Notes under the pieces: generated by a model | Database searches by the model: none | What the model was told of the DNA's origin: nothing | Seen by the model: the letters and a program-made list of their open reading frames with translations, nothing else | Source of the DNA: Mycolicibacter terrae | Lineage (GTDB): Bacteria > Actinomycetota > Actinomycetes > Mycobacteriales > Mycobacteriaceae | Reading direction: 5' to 3' | DNA: 64,000 nt | Assembly: GCF_010727125.1 (NCBI RefSeq) | Contig: NZ_AP022564.1 | Coordinates: forward strand, 3,782,001 to 3,846,000 | Position numbers and translations under genes: made by a program | In this document: positions 8,045 to 16,998 of the stretch, in pieces | Layout: the number at the start of each line of letters is the position of its first letter | Position numbering within the stretch: the first letter of the stretch is position 1

Positions 8045-10075
8045 ATGGCATCCATGGCTGCCGACCACTTCGACGACCCCTACCTCTGGCTCGAGGACGT
8101 CACCGGTGACGACGCCCTGGACTGGGTCCGCGCCCACAACACCCCGACCGTCGACGGGTTCGCCGGAGCGGACTTCGAGGCGATGCGCACCGCCGCCCTC
8201 GAGGTGCTCGACACCGACGCCCGCATCCCCTACGTGCGCCGGCGCGGCGAGTTCCTCTACAACTTCTGGCGCGACGCCGCCAACCCGCGCGGGTTGTGGC
8301 GGCGCACCACGTTGGACAGCTACCGCAGCGCCGCCCCGGACTGGGACGTGATCATCGACGTCGACGAGCTGGGCCGCGCCGACGGCGAGAACTGGGTGTG
8401 GGGCGGCGCCAACGTGATCGAACCCGAGCTCACCCGGGCGCTGGTGTCGCTGTCCCGGGGCGGCTCGGACGCCGTGGTGGTGCGCGAATTCGATATGACC
8501 ACCAGGGAATTCGTCCCCTCTGCTTCCGGCGGATTCCAGCTCCCGGAGGCCAAGACCCGGATCAGCTGGGAGGACGAGGACACGGTGCTGGTGGGCACCG
8601 ACTTCGGGCCGGACTCGCTCACCGACTCGGGGTATCCGCGGATCGTCAAGCGGTGGCGGCGCGGCCGGCCGCTCACCGACGCCGCGACGGTGTTCGCCGG
8701 CGCGGCGACCGATGTGGCGGTGGGCGCCGGACGCGACCGCACCCCGGGTTTCGAACGCACCCTGGTCTCGCGGGCCGTCGACTTCTTCAACGACGAGGTC
8801 TATGAGCTGCGCGAGGACGAGCTGATCCGGATCGACGCGCCCACCGACGCGACGGTGTCGGTGCACCGGCAATGGATCCTGATCGAGCTGCGCACCGATT
8901 GGGACACCGGCACCGCGTCCTACCGAGCGGGTTCCCTGTTGGCCGCCGACTACGACGAATTCCTGGCCGGCACAGCGCAGTGCAGCGTCGTCTTCGAACC
9001 CGACGCCCACAGCGCCCTGCACCATTACGCATGGACCCGCGACCGGCTGGTTCTGGTCACCCTGCGCGACGTGGCCAGCCGGGTGGAGGTGATCACTCCC
9101 GGCGACTGGCAGCGCCGCCCGGTCACCGAGGTGCCGGCCAACACCAACGTCGTGATCGCGGCTGCCGACGACACCGGCGATGAAATCTTCCTGGACTCCA
9201 GCGGATTCGCTCACCCGTCGCGGCTGCTGCACGGTCCGGTCGACGGCTCGCTCACCGAGATCAAGTCCGCGCCAGCCTTTTTCGACGCCGAAGGCCTGAA
9301 CGTCTCCCAGTACTTCGCCACGTCCAAGGACGGCACCGCGATTCCCTATTTCGTGGTGCGCCCGGAAGGCGCAACCGGCCCGACGCTGTTGGGCGGCTAC
9401 GGCGGATTCGAGGTGGCCCGCACCCCCGGCTACGACGGGGTGCTGGGCCGGCTGTGGCTGGCGCGCGGCGGCACCTACGTGCTGGCCAACATCCGCGGCG
9501 GCGGCGAGTACGGTCCGGGTTGGCACACCCAGGCGATGCGCGCGGGCCGGCACCTGGTGGCCGAGGATTTCGCCGCGGTGGCAACCGATCTGGTGGACCG
9601 CGGGATCACCACGGTGGCGCAGCTCGGCGCGGTGGGCGGCAGTAACGGCGGGCTGTTGATGGGCATCATGCTCACCGCCTACCCGCAGTTGTTCGGCGCG
9701 CTGGTCTGTCAGGTACCGCTGTTGGACATGCGCCGCTACCACCTGCTGTTGGCCGGCGCGTCCTGGGTCGCCGAGTACGGCGATCCCGACAACCCCGACG
9801 ACTGGGAATTCATCTCGAAATACTCTCCCTACCAGAATATTTCGGCCGAGGCGACCTACCCTCCGGTGTTGATCACCACGTCCACCCGCGACGACCGGGT
9901 GCACCCCGGGCATGCCCGCAAGATGACCGCGGCACTGCAGGACGCCGGACACCGTGTCTGGTACTACGAGAACATCGAGGGCGGCCACGGCGGGGCCGCC
10001 GACAACGCGCAGGCGGCGTTCAAGTCCGCGCTGAGTTTCTCATTCCTGTGGCGGATGCTGGGCGATCGGCGCTGA
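8045..10075 (+). CDS. Prolyl oligopeptidase family serine peptidase (S9)
   Basis: 676 residues from ATG 8045; a second in-frame ATG at 8057 is equally possible. It begins with the typical DPYLWLEDVTGDDALDWV of S9A peptidases, continues with a propeller-like central part, and has the nucleophile motif GGSNGGLLMG and a C-terminal DDRVHPGHARKM/EGGHGG that supplies Asp and His. It matches Rv0457c in position and length. It has no signal peptide, so a cytosolic enzyme cleaving short proline-containing peptides is expected. It is a single gene convergent with the gene at 10080. Confidence 0.92.
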   Translation: MASMAADHFDDPYLWLEDVTGDDALDWVRAHNTPTVDGFAGADFEAMRTAALEVLDTDARIPYVRRRGEFLYNFWRDAANPRGLWRRTTLDSYRSAAPDWDVIIDVDELGRADGENWVWGGANVIEPELTRALVSLSRGGSDAVVVREFDMTTREFVPSASGGFQLPEAKTRISWEDEDTVLVGTDFGPDSLTDSGYPRIVKRWRRGRPLTDAATVFAGAATDVAVGAGRDRTPGFERTLVSRAVDFFNDEVYELREDELIRIDAPTDATVSVHRQWILIELRTDWDTGTASYRAGSLLAADYDEFLAGTAQCSVVFEPDAHSALHHYAWTRDRLVLVTLRDVASRVEVITPGDWQRRPVTEVPANTNVVIAAADDTGDEIFLDSSGFAHPSRLLHGPVDGSLTEIKSAPAFFDAEGLNVSQYFATSKDGTAIPYFVVRPEGATGPTLLGGYGGFEVARTPGYDGVLGRLWLARGGTYVLANIRGGGEYGPGWHTQAMRAGRHLVAEDFAAVATDLVDRGITTVAQLGAVGGSNGGLLMGIMLTAYPQLFGALVCQVPLLDMRRYHLLLAGASWVAEYGDPDNPDDWEFISKYSPYQNISAEATYPPVLITTSTRDDRVHPGHARKMTAALQDAGHRVWYYENIEGGHGGAADNAQAAFKSALSFSFLWRMLGDRR

Positions 10076-10079
10076 CCCG

Positions 10080-10910
10080 TCAGGCCTTGCGCACCCCACC
10101 CGCCAACGCGGCGGCCACGCCGACCAGCACCAGCACCCCACCGGCGGCCAGGGTCAGATTGAGCCACTGATGCAGGCTGGCTTCGGCCACGTCCACCACG
10201 GCTTCGGCGATCCGGCGGATGTCGCCGGTCGCCTGGTTGAGCGCGTGATTCAGATAGCGCCGCGCCACCTCGATCCCCGCCCAGCCCGCCGCGCCCACCA
10301 ATAGCCCCGAAACGCCGAGACTCGCCAATGCCCTGCCGCGATGGCGTGCCGCGGCGAGCGTCAGCGCCGCACACAGACCGGTCAGCGCGACCAGCACCAG
10401 GCTCAGCCACGGTCCCCACACCGCGAGGCGGTGCAATTCAGCCGGACGCGCCACCTCGGTGGACGTCGCCGTCAGCGGAATGCTCATCGACGCCGGTAGC
10501 GCGATGTGGTGGTCGGACAGCAGTTGCGCAAACGCCTTGTCCCGCAACATCGGTACCACGTCGATCTCCCACGGGCCGGTGTCGGCGCTGCTGAGCAGCC
10601 AGTCGTGCCCGTCCCGGTTCACCTGGACGAACTGGGCAGGAAATGCCGGCCCGGCAGTGTATTCGGCGGCGGCGTCCCGCACCGGGGACGGGTCGATGGG
10701 AAAGCCCTGCGCACGGATCAGCCGCACCGCCTGGGAGGTGAGCTCCGCGGCGACGGCGTCCTGCAGGGCAGGTTGGGCCGCAGCCCGTCGCGCCAGCCGC
10801 GCGTAGCCGTCGCCGTCGATCAGGTTGCTCTGCGCCCATGCCGTCGGCAGCGACACCGCAAGGGTCACGGTGGCCAGCAACCAGAACAGCGCCGCCGTGA
10901 GGAAGCGCAC
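10080..10910 (-). CDS. Predicted membrane protein with large extracytoplasmic domain
   Basis: 276 residues from GTG 10910; this G is also the last base of the preceding aldehyde dehydrogenase stop (TAGTG), so the two are coupled. An N-terminal helix or signal (FLTAALFWLLATVTLAVSLP) is followed by about 130 polar residues, then three membrane segments (WLSLVLVALTGLCAALTLAA, SLGVSGLLVGAAGWAGIEVA, LTLAAGGVLVLVGVAAALAG) and a short basic tail. The topology suggests an exported sensor-like loop. I do not recognise the family. Confidence 0.7.
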   Translation of the reverse strand: MRFLTAALFWLLATVTLAVSLPTAWAQSNLIDGDGYARLARRAAAQPALQDAVAAELTSQAVRLIRAQGFPIDPSPVRDAAAEYTAGPAFPAQFVQVNRDGHDWLLSSADTGPWEIDVVPMLRDKAFAQLLSDHHIALPASMSIPLTATSTEVARPAELHRLAVWGPWLSLVLVALTGLCAALTLAAARHRGRALASLGVSGLLVGAAGWAGIEVARRYLNHALNQATGDIRRIAEAVVDVAEASLHQWLNLTLAAGGVLVLVGVAAALAGGVRKA

Positions 10911-12430
10911 TATTTCGCCGTGCGCCGCGGCCTCGCCAGCGCCATCCGGGTCATCAGCCCGTTCATCCGGGCCAGTGCCTTGAGCGAATTGTGGTAGTAG
11001 TTGCCGCCCGCACCGACGTTCGTGCGCGGCGCCACGATGGCCTCCTGCCGGCAGAACTTGCGGATCCCGTCGACGCCGCCGAAACGCGCCCCGATACCCG
11101 ACGTCTTCCAGCCGCCCATCGGGGCCGTCGTGCACATCAGGTTCGAGATCACGTCGTTGATGTTCACCGCACCGCAATCCAGTTGGACGGCAATGTCTTT
11201 GGCTCGTGAGATGTCGCGGGAGAACACCGAGGCACTCAGCCCGTAGGGGCTGTCATTGGCGAGCCGGATCGCCTCATCGACACTGGCGACCTTCATGATC
11301 GGCAGGGTCGGCCCGAAGGTCTCCTCGGTCATGCAGGCCATCGAGTGGTCGACGCCGACGAGCACGGTGGGCGGGTAGAAGCTGCCCGTGCCGGGCGCGC
11401 GTTCACCGCCGGTCAGCGCGCGCGCTCCGGCGGCCACCGCCTCCTTGACGTGACGTTCGGTGATGGCCAACTGCTGGTCGCTGATCAGCGCCCCGAAGTG
11501 CTTACCCTCACCGGTGCCCATCTGCAGCGCCTCGACGTCCCGGACGACGGCGGCGACGAACTTGTCGTAGACGGCGTCCAGCACATACACCCGCTCGACC
11601 GAGACGCAGGTCTGGCCGGCGTTGAACATCGCCCCCCACACGGCGGCGTGTGCGGCCAGGTCGATGTCGGCGTCCTCGCACACGATCATCGGGTCCTTGC
11701 CACCCAATTCGAGGCTGTAGGGCACCAGCCGCCGGGCGGCGCGCTCGGCCACCTTGCGGCCGGTGCCGCTGGAGCCGGTGAATTGCACATAGTCGGAGCT
11801 GTCGATCACCGCTTCGGCCACCTCACGGGCGCCCTGAACCACCGCGAACACGTCCGGGCCGCCGGAGGCCTGCCAGCCCTCGCGCAGCAGCTCCGCGGTC
11901 AGCGGGGTCTGCTCGGACGGCTTGAGCAGCACCGCACAGCCGGCCGCCAAGGCACCGATCGCGTCCATCAACGCGTTGGCCACCGGGTAGTTCCACGGGG
12001 CGATCACGCCGACTACCGGCCGCGGCCGGTAGTGCACCGAGATCTTCTTGATCGCCATCATCGGCAGCGCTGCCGGCCGGGTCTCCGGGGCCATCGCCTT
12101 GTCCATCACCTTGATCACGTAGGACAGGATCATGATCAGCAGCGGCACCTCTTGCGCGGCGTCGGTGCTGGACTTGCCGGTCTCGGCGATCAGCAGCCGC
12201 TCGATCTCGTCGCGGTGCTCGCCGAGCCACACCGCGTAGCGGGCCATCGCCTTGGCCCGCCCCTTGGCGCCGCGCCGCTCCCATTCGCGCTGGGCGCTGC
12301 GCAGGCCGGCGGCGATCGCTTCGACGTCGGACGGATCGGTCCAGTGCACCTCACCGGCGACCGCCCCGGTGGCGGGGCTGAGCACGGTGTCGGTACCGGA
12401 CAGGGCGGTGGCAGGCGTGGTGACAGTCAT
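10910..12430 (-). CDS. Aldehyde dehydrogenase family protein (succinate-semialdehyde dehydrogenase-like)
   Basis: 506 residues. Motifs: VIAPWNYPVANALMDAIGAL, LELGGKDPMIVCEDADIDL with the catalytic Glu, and FNAGQTCVSVERVYVLD with the catalytic Cys. The pattern resembles GabD2/coniferyl-type enzymes rather than the Rv0458 type. The C-terminal 40 residues (YYHNSLKALARMNGLM and a basic end) extend beyond the catalytic fold and could contact the membrane or the coupled membrane protein. The substrate is not readable. It is transcribed first in a two-gene unit with the membrane protein at 10080. Confidence 0.88.
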   Translation of the reverse strand: MTVTTPATALSGTDTVLSPATGAVAGEVHWTDPSDVEAIAAGLRSAQREWERRGAKGRAKAMARYAVWLGEHRDEIERLLIAETGKSSTDAAQEVPLLIMILSYVIKVMDKAMAPETRPAALPMMAIKKISVHYRPRPVVGVIAPWNYPVANALMDAIGALAAGCAVLLKPSEQTPLTAELLREGWQASGGPDVFAVVQGAREVAEAVIDSSDYVQFTGSSGTGRKVAERAARRLVPYSLELGGKDPMIVCEDADIDLAAHAAVWGAMFNAGQTCVSVERVYVLDAVYDKFVAAVVRDVEALQMGTGEGKHFGALISDQQLAITERHVKEAVAAGARALTGGERAPGTGSFYPPTVLVGVDHSMACMTEETFGPTLPIMKVASVDEAIRLANDSPYGLSASVFSRDISRAKDIAVQLDCGAVNINDVISNLMCTTAPMGGWKTSGIGARFGGVDGIRKFCRQEAIVAPRTNVGAGGNYYHNSLKALARMNGLMTRMALARPRRTAK

Positions 12431-12500
12431 GGCGCCATGTTAGTCCCGGTTGTGATCCCCGTCGCACCCGCCTCGACAGGTGTCAAGTTCATCCCCGCGC

Positions 12501-13010
12501 TCAGGCTTGTAAGCCCCGCAGGTACGCCGCCTGACCTAGATGCTGCGCGCAGTCGTCGATGATGCTGACCAGCCGCACCCCGGCCGTCACCGGCGGATCC
12601 CACTGGTCGTCGACGATGCGGGCCAGCTCGTCGGAGGTGACTCCGTCGAGATAGTCGAGGGTCAGCTGGTGCACGCTGCGGTAGTAGCCCGCCAGCAGTT
12701 GCGCCGGGGCCCGGACCTTGGCGACATCGGCCGCGCTGTGGCCGTACCCGCTGTCGTCGCGCGGCAGGTCCAGACCGAACCGGTCCACCCAGCCGTCGCG
12801 GGTCCACACCTGCTCGACGCCGGCGACCTGGGCGATCTGGATGTCCTGTACCCGGGCGCTGTGCCAGAGCAGCCAGGCGATGCTGTTGGCCTGCGCCGTC
12901 GGCCGATATTCGGCCACCTGCTCGGTGAGCCCGTCGGTGACTTCGTCGGCGTGTTCGATCAATCGGGTGAACGCGTCCCGAAGCAGGTCCTGCAACGCGG
13001 CGTCGCTCAT
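12501..13010 (-). CDS. DinB / DUF664 family protein
   Basis: 169 residues from ATG 13010, preceded by GGAAGGA at good spacing, which decides this start over the upstream in-frame ATG. The four-helix DinB pattern is visible, with IAWLLWHSARVQDIQIA near the N-terminus and IIDDCAQHLGQAAYLRG at the end; the histidines in WLLWHSAR and CAQHLGQ are the expected metal ligands. Family members include mycothiol- or bacillithiol-dependent transferases, so a mycothiol-linked detoxification role is plausible but unproven. The preceding same-strand gene ends 25 bases upstream. Confidence 0.82.
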   Translation of the reverse strand: MSDAALQDLLRDAFTRLIEHADEVTDGLTEQVAEYRPTAQANSIAWLLWHSARVQDIQIAQVAGVEQVWTRDGWVDRFGLDLPRDDSGYGHSAADVAKVRAPAQLLAGYYRSVHQLTLDYLDGVTSDELARIVDDQWDPPVTAGVRLVSIIDDCAQHLGQAAYLRGLQA

Positions 13011-13035
13011 CGGCACGTCCTTCCGTAAGGGTCGT

Positions 13036-14208
13036 TTACCAGCGCAGGAGCGCGGCAACGCCCGCGGCATCGCGCAGCCGCCCGTCGGCCGCCCCCTGGA
13101 TGGGGCTGATCCGGGCTCCGGTCTTGAACGCCCGCTCGACCAGCCTCTCGGTCAACCGGGAATCCGGCGTCCCCGGGTGCCCGTCCGGGCCGACCTCCTC
13201 GCCGGCGTAAAGCGCCCCGTCCGCACCCAGCGTCCCGGTGTAGCGGACCTCCGGGTCGTAGATCAGGTGCGCGACTCGGCCGGCATTCAACGCCGCGGCC
13301 ACCTCCGACAACCCCAGGGCCACCCGGTGACCGGACCCGGCGCCGTCGCACACCCCGTCCAGCAGCCGTCTTTCCCGCTCGGCGTGCTGCTCATGAGCCC
13401 ACTCGGTCACAGCGGCCTGCAGTGCAGCGGCATCGAGCCCGCTGAGAACCCGGGTGTCGGCGAATACCCGGTCGCGAAGGACTTGGGGAAATTTCGTGAC
13501 GGCCGGCTCGGTCCAGCGGTCCCCGCCGCTGACCAGGATTCGCTCCCAACCACGCTCGGCGGCCAGCCCGGCGGCCACCGTCGTCACCCGATCCAGGAAC
13601 CGTTGTGCTCGATCGTGCTCGCGCGATTGACGCTGCTCTTGCATCGGCGTGTGGAACTGCCCTTGCGGGCCGCCACCGATATGGCCGGCGCGCTCGTGCG
13701 ACGCCTCGACATATTGCTGCTCGATCCGGCTCAGCTGCTGAACCGACCCGACGCGCCACTCGAGCAGTACCGCGTCCTCGGCGGAGACCAGGACCACCCC
13801 CGCCGGCCGGCCTTCATCGAGCAACTCCAGCAGCGGATGGATGAACGGGCGGTCGTCCAACACCACTCGGCTGGCTATCGGCAACGCGCTCTGCAGTTGC
13901 AGAACCCAGTCATCTTCCAGCCCGGCGAACAGAATTCGGCTTCGGCCGCCGGCCGCCGGGTCGGCCAGCTCTGCCACCCGGGGCCAGAGTCGTTCCAGCG
14001 CCGCGACGGTCTTGTCGCTGTGCTCGCTCTCCGCCGCGATCCGGCGCTGCAACTCCCGGAAGCGGTTCTTCAGGTCGATGGCGGCGGCTTGCAGGTTGGG
14101 GTCCCCGCTCGGATCCGCGTTCAGGCTGACCGTCAGCACACCGAGTTTGTCGGTCCGGTAGAACAGCTCCCAGACGCCGTCGGAGTCAAGCCGTTCGAGG
14201 GCTACCAT
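13036..14208 (-). CDS. eRF1-like (VLRF1/baeRF-type) protein, putative peptidyl-tRNA hydrolase
   Basis: 390 residues from ATG 14208, with GGAGG nine bases upstream. Residues about 170-208 read ERAGHIGGGPQGQ followed by EQRQSREHDRAQRFLDRV. This resembles the catalytic-loop arrangement of archaeal eRF1-type release factors and of actinobacterial VLRF1/baeRF proteins, where a GGQ-like loop precedes an R/H/D-rich helix. Here the canonical GGQ is replaced by GGGPQGQ at 178-184. The rest has the alternating alpha/beta pattern of two further eRF1-like domains. Inference: a stalled-ribosome rescue factor. It is divergent from the amidohydrolase gene. Confidence 0.65.
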   Translation of the reverse strand: MVALERLDSDGVWELFYRTDKLGVLTVSLNADPSGDPNLQAAAIDLKNRFRELQRRIAAESEHSDKTVAALERLWPRVAELADPAAGGRSRILFAGLEDDWVLQLQSALPIASRVVLDDRPFIHPLLELLDEGRPAGVVLVSAEDAVLLEWRVGSVQQLSRIEQQYVEASHERAGHIGGGPQGQFHTPMQEQRQSREHDRAQRFLDRVTTVAAGLAAERGWERILVSGGDRWTEPAVTKFPQVLRDRVFADTRVLSGLDAAALQAAVTEWAHEQHAERERRLLDGVCDGAGSGHRVALGLSEVAAALNAGRVAHLIYDPEVRYTGTLGADGALYAGEEVGPDGHPGTPDSRLTERLVERAFKTGARISPIQGAADGRLRDAAGVAALLRW

Positions 14209-14384
14209 CGGTTCGCGCCTCCGATCCTGTTGCAGGCTCCTTGGTTGCGCTCCAGCCACCAACTATAGCCACGCCCGGCGATCGCGGGGCCGAGATGCTT
14301 CGATGGCCGCTGTGACCGGCTGCGCCAATCGGCCGCCACCGGCGATCACCGAAAACGTTCTGGCATATGAGGCGTACCCGGGCG

Positions 14385-14390
14385 TAGATT
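14385..14390 (+). promoter_or_regulatory. Putative -10 element for a leaderless transcript of the amidohydrolase gene
   Basis: TAGATT ends six bases before the ATG at 14397. In mycobacteria a TANNNT hexamer at this spacing usually marks a transcript starting at the first base of the start codon. No Shine-Dalgarno sequence is visible before this ATG, which fits. No convincing -35 is present. Confidence 0.45.
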
Positions 14391-14396
14391 TTCTAG

Positions 14397-16139
14397 ATGA
14401 GCTTCGACCTCGTGGTCCGCAACGGCACCGTTGTCGATGGGCTGGGTGGCGAGCTTTTCGTCGGCGATGTCGCGGTCCGCGACGGCATCATCGCCGAGGT
14501 CGGTCGGGTGGCCGACTCGGGGGCCACAGAAGCCCAGCACGTGATCGACGCGGCGGGGCTTCTGGTCACACCCGGTTTCGTCGACCTTCACACCCACTAC
14601 GACGGGCAGTCGATCTGGTCGGATCGCCTCAATCCCTCATCGGCGCACGGGGTGACGACGGCACTGATGGGCAACTGTGGCGTGGGTTTCGCGCCGTGCC
14701 GGATGGCCGACCACGAGGTGCTGGTCGACCTGATGGCCGGCGTCGAAGACATCCCCGGGGTGGTGATGACCGACGGGCTGCCGTGGACCTGGGAGACCTT
14801 CCCGGAGTTCATGGATGCTGTCGACGCGCGGCAGCGCGACATCGACGTCGCGGCGTTTCTGCCGCACTCGCCGCTGCGGGTCTACGTGATGGGACTGCGC
14901 GGTGTGGACCGCGAGCCGGCAACGCCCGAGGATCTGGCCCGGATGCGCGAGCTGGCCCGCGAGGCCGCCGACGCTGGGGCACTGGGTTTCTCATCGTCTC
15001 GGCTGACCACCCACCGCACCAAGACCGGAGCCCGGATCCCCAGCTACGACGCCGCCTACGCCGAGATCCTCGAGATCAGCCGCGGCATCGCCGATGGCGG
15101 CGGAGGGCTGATCCAATTCGTCCCGGACCTCCCCAACGGCGCGTATCAGCCTGTGCTGCAACAGGTTTTCGACGCAGCCACCGATGCAGGCCTGCCGGTC
15201 ACGTTCACCCTGCTGATCGGGAACGCCGGCGATCCACTGTGGCACGATGCGATCACCATGGTGGAGAAGGCGAACAGTTCCGGCGCCGCGATCACCGCGC
15301 AGGTGTTCCCCCGGCCGATCGGTCTAATGGTCGGCCTGGATCTGAGCATCCATCCGTTCGTGCTGTACCCGAGCTACCAGAAGATCGCCGGGCTGCCGTT
15401 GGCGGAGCGCGTCACCGAAATGCGCAAACCTGAGGTGCGGCAACGGATTTTGTCCGATCGGCCGAGTATTGTCCCGGCCAATCCCATTGCGTATCTGGCC
15501 CAGTCCTGGGACTGGACGTACCCGCTCGGCGACGACCCCGACTACGAACCGGATCCGGCGAAGAGCATTGCGGCACGCGCCAGGGCACGTGGCGTCTCTC
15601 CGGTCGAGGAAGCATACGACCGGCTCCTCGATGACGACGGGCACGCGATCCTGCTGGACGCCCTGGCCAACTTCGAGAACAACTCGCTGGACACCGTCGG
15701 CGCCCTGATGCGCCGCGACGACGTGGTGCTGGGCCTGGGCGACGGTGGCGCCCACTACGGAATGATCTGCGACTCAAGCTTTCCCACCTACGTGCTGACG
15801 CACTGGGCCCGTGACCGCGAGTCTGGCCGGCTCAGCGTTGCCGAGGCGATCCGCGAATTGACGTCGACGCCGGCCCGGGCAGCCGGACTCGACGACCGCG
15901 GCCGGATCGCCGTCGGCTACAAGGCGGACCTCAACGTCATCGATCACCAGCGCCTGCGGCTGCACAAGCCGGTGATCAGTTACGACCTGCCCGCCGGCGG
16001 GCGGCGGCTGGACCAGACCGCCGACGGCTACGTGGCGACGATCGTCTCCGGCGAGATCATCGCCGAGAACGGCAAACCCACCGCGGCCCGGCCCGGCAAG
16101 CTGGTGCGTGGCCGTCAGCCCTCGCCGGCCCGAGCTTGA
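14397..16139 (+). CDS. N-acyl-D-amino-acid deacylase / D-aminoacylase-like amidohydrolase
   Basis: 580 residues. Amidohydrolase fold: N-terminal beta-sandwich (LVVRNGTVVDGLGGELFVGD), the metal motif PGFVDLHTHYDGQ, the metal-bridging cysteine region LMGNCGVGFAP typical of D-aminoacylases, and a late GLGDGGAHYGMICD with catalytic Asp. The C-terminal ITVR-like part (GRIAVGYKADLNVIDHQRL) returns to the sandwich. The protein is longer than classical D-aminoacylases by about 80 residues, as is common in actinobacteria. The real substrate may be another N-acyl or cyclic amide. It stands alone, with the methyltransferase gene starting 42 bases downstream. Confidence 0.87.
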   Translation: MSFDLVVRNGTVVDGLGGELFVGDVAVRDGIIAEVGRVADSGATEAQHVIDAAGLLVTPGFVDLHTHYDGQSIWSDRLNPSSAHGVTTALMGNCGVGFAPCRMADHEVLVDLMAGVEDIPGVVMTDGLPWTWETFPEFMDAVDARQRDIDVAAFLPHSPLRVYVMGLRGVDREPATPEDLARMRELAREAADAGALGFSSSRLTTHRTKTGARIPSYDAAYAEILEISRGIADGGGGLIQFVPDLPNGAYQPVLQQVFDAATDAGLPVTFTLLIGNAGDPLWHDAITMVEKANSSGAAITAQVFPRPIGLMVGLDLSIHPFVLYPSYQKIAGLPLAERVTEMRKPEVRQRILSDRPSIVPANPIAYLAQSWDWTYPLGDDPDYEPDPAKSIAARARARGVSPVEEAYDRLLDDDGHAILLDALANFENNSLDTVGALMRRDDVVLGLGDGGAHYGMICDSSFPTYVLTHWARDRESGRLSVAEAIRELTSTPARAAGLDDRGRIAVGYKADLNVIDHQRLRLHKPVISYDLPAGGRRLDQTADGYVATIVSGEIIAENGKPTAARPGKLVRGRQPSPARA

Positions 16140-16181
16140 GCCGCGTCGGGCGGCTGGGCTGCGCGAGTAGCGTTGTCGGAT

Positions 16182-16994
16182 GTGACTGAGCCCCCGGAGC
16201 CCAAATACACCCACGGCCATCATGAGTCGGTGCTGCGCGCCCACCGGGCTCGCACCGCGCAGAACTCAGCAGCGTATCTGTTGCCGTCATTGACCCCGGG
16301 CTTGCAGTTGCTCGATGTCGGCTGCGGGCCGGGAACCATCACCGCGGATCTGGCCGGCATCGTCGCTCCCGGCCGGGTGATCGCCATCGAACCGGTGCCC
16401 GAAGCACTGGATCTGGCGCGCGACTGCGCACGTGAACGAGGGCAACACAACATCGACTTCGTGGTCGCCGATGTGCATGCACTACAGTTCGGCGACAACA
16501 GCTTTGACGTGGTGCATGCTCATCAGGTGCTACAGCATGTCGCCGACCCGGTGACCGCGCTTTCCGAGATGCGCCGGGTGTGCAAGCCCGGCGGGGTGGT
16601 GGCCGCCCGCGACAGCGATTACGCGGCGTTCACCTGGTACCCGGCTTCGGCGGAGCTGGACGACTGGCTGCAGCTCTACCGCGAGGCCGCGCGGGCCAAC
16701 GGCGGCGAGCCCGACGCGGGCCGGCACCTGCTGGCCTGGGCGCACGCGGCCGGATTCACCGACGTCACCCCGACCACGAGCGCGTCGTGTTTCGCGACCC
16801 CCGCCGACCGGGAGCACTGGGGCGGCATGTGGGCCGACCGGATCCTGCAATCCGCCATCGCCGAGCAGCTACTCGGCAGCGGCGCCGCCGATCAGGCCAA
16901 GCTGCAGGCGATTTCGCGGGCGTGGCGAGACTGGGCCGATCACCCGGACGGCTGGTTGGCGATCCTGCACAGCCAGATCCTGTGCCGGGTGTGA
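16182..16994 (+). CDS. Class I SAM-dependent methyltransferase
   Basis: 270 residues from GTG 16182; a TTG at 16173 would add three residues. GTG was preferred because TAGCGT (16168-16173) sits eight bases upstream, a leaderless-type arrangement. The SAM site is LLDVGCGPGTITADLAG, followed by acidic loop VIAIEPVPEAL and motif DVVHAHQVLQHVADP, as in UbiE/COQ5-like methyltransferases. The C-terminal half (DDWLQLYREAARANGGEPDA) is typical of mycobacterial members of unknown substrate. It converges on the aldo/keto reductase gene, with stops four bases apart. Confidence 0.86.
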   Translation: MTEPPEPKYTHGHHESVLRAHRARTAQNSAAYLLPSLTPGLQLLDVGCGPGTITADLAGIVAPGRVIAIEPVPEALDLARDCARERGQHNIDFVVADVHALQFGDNSFDVVHAHQVLQHVADPVTALSEMRRVCKPGGVVAARDSDYAAFTWYPASAELDDWLQLYREAARANGGEPDAGRHLLAWAHAAGFTDVTPTTSASCFATPADREHWGGMWADRILQSAIAEQLLGSGAADQAKLQAISRAWRDWADHPDGWLAILHSQILCRV

Positions 16995-16998
16995 CCGC

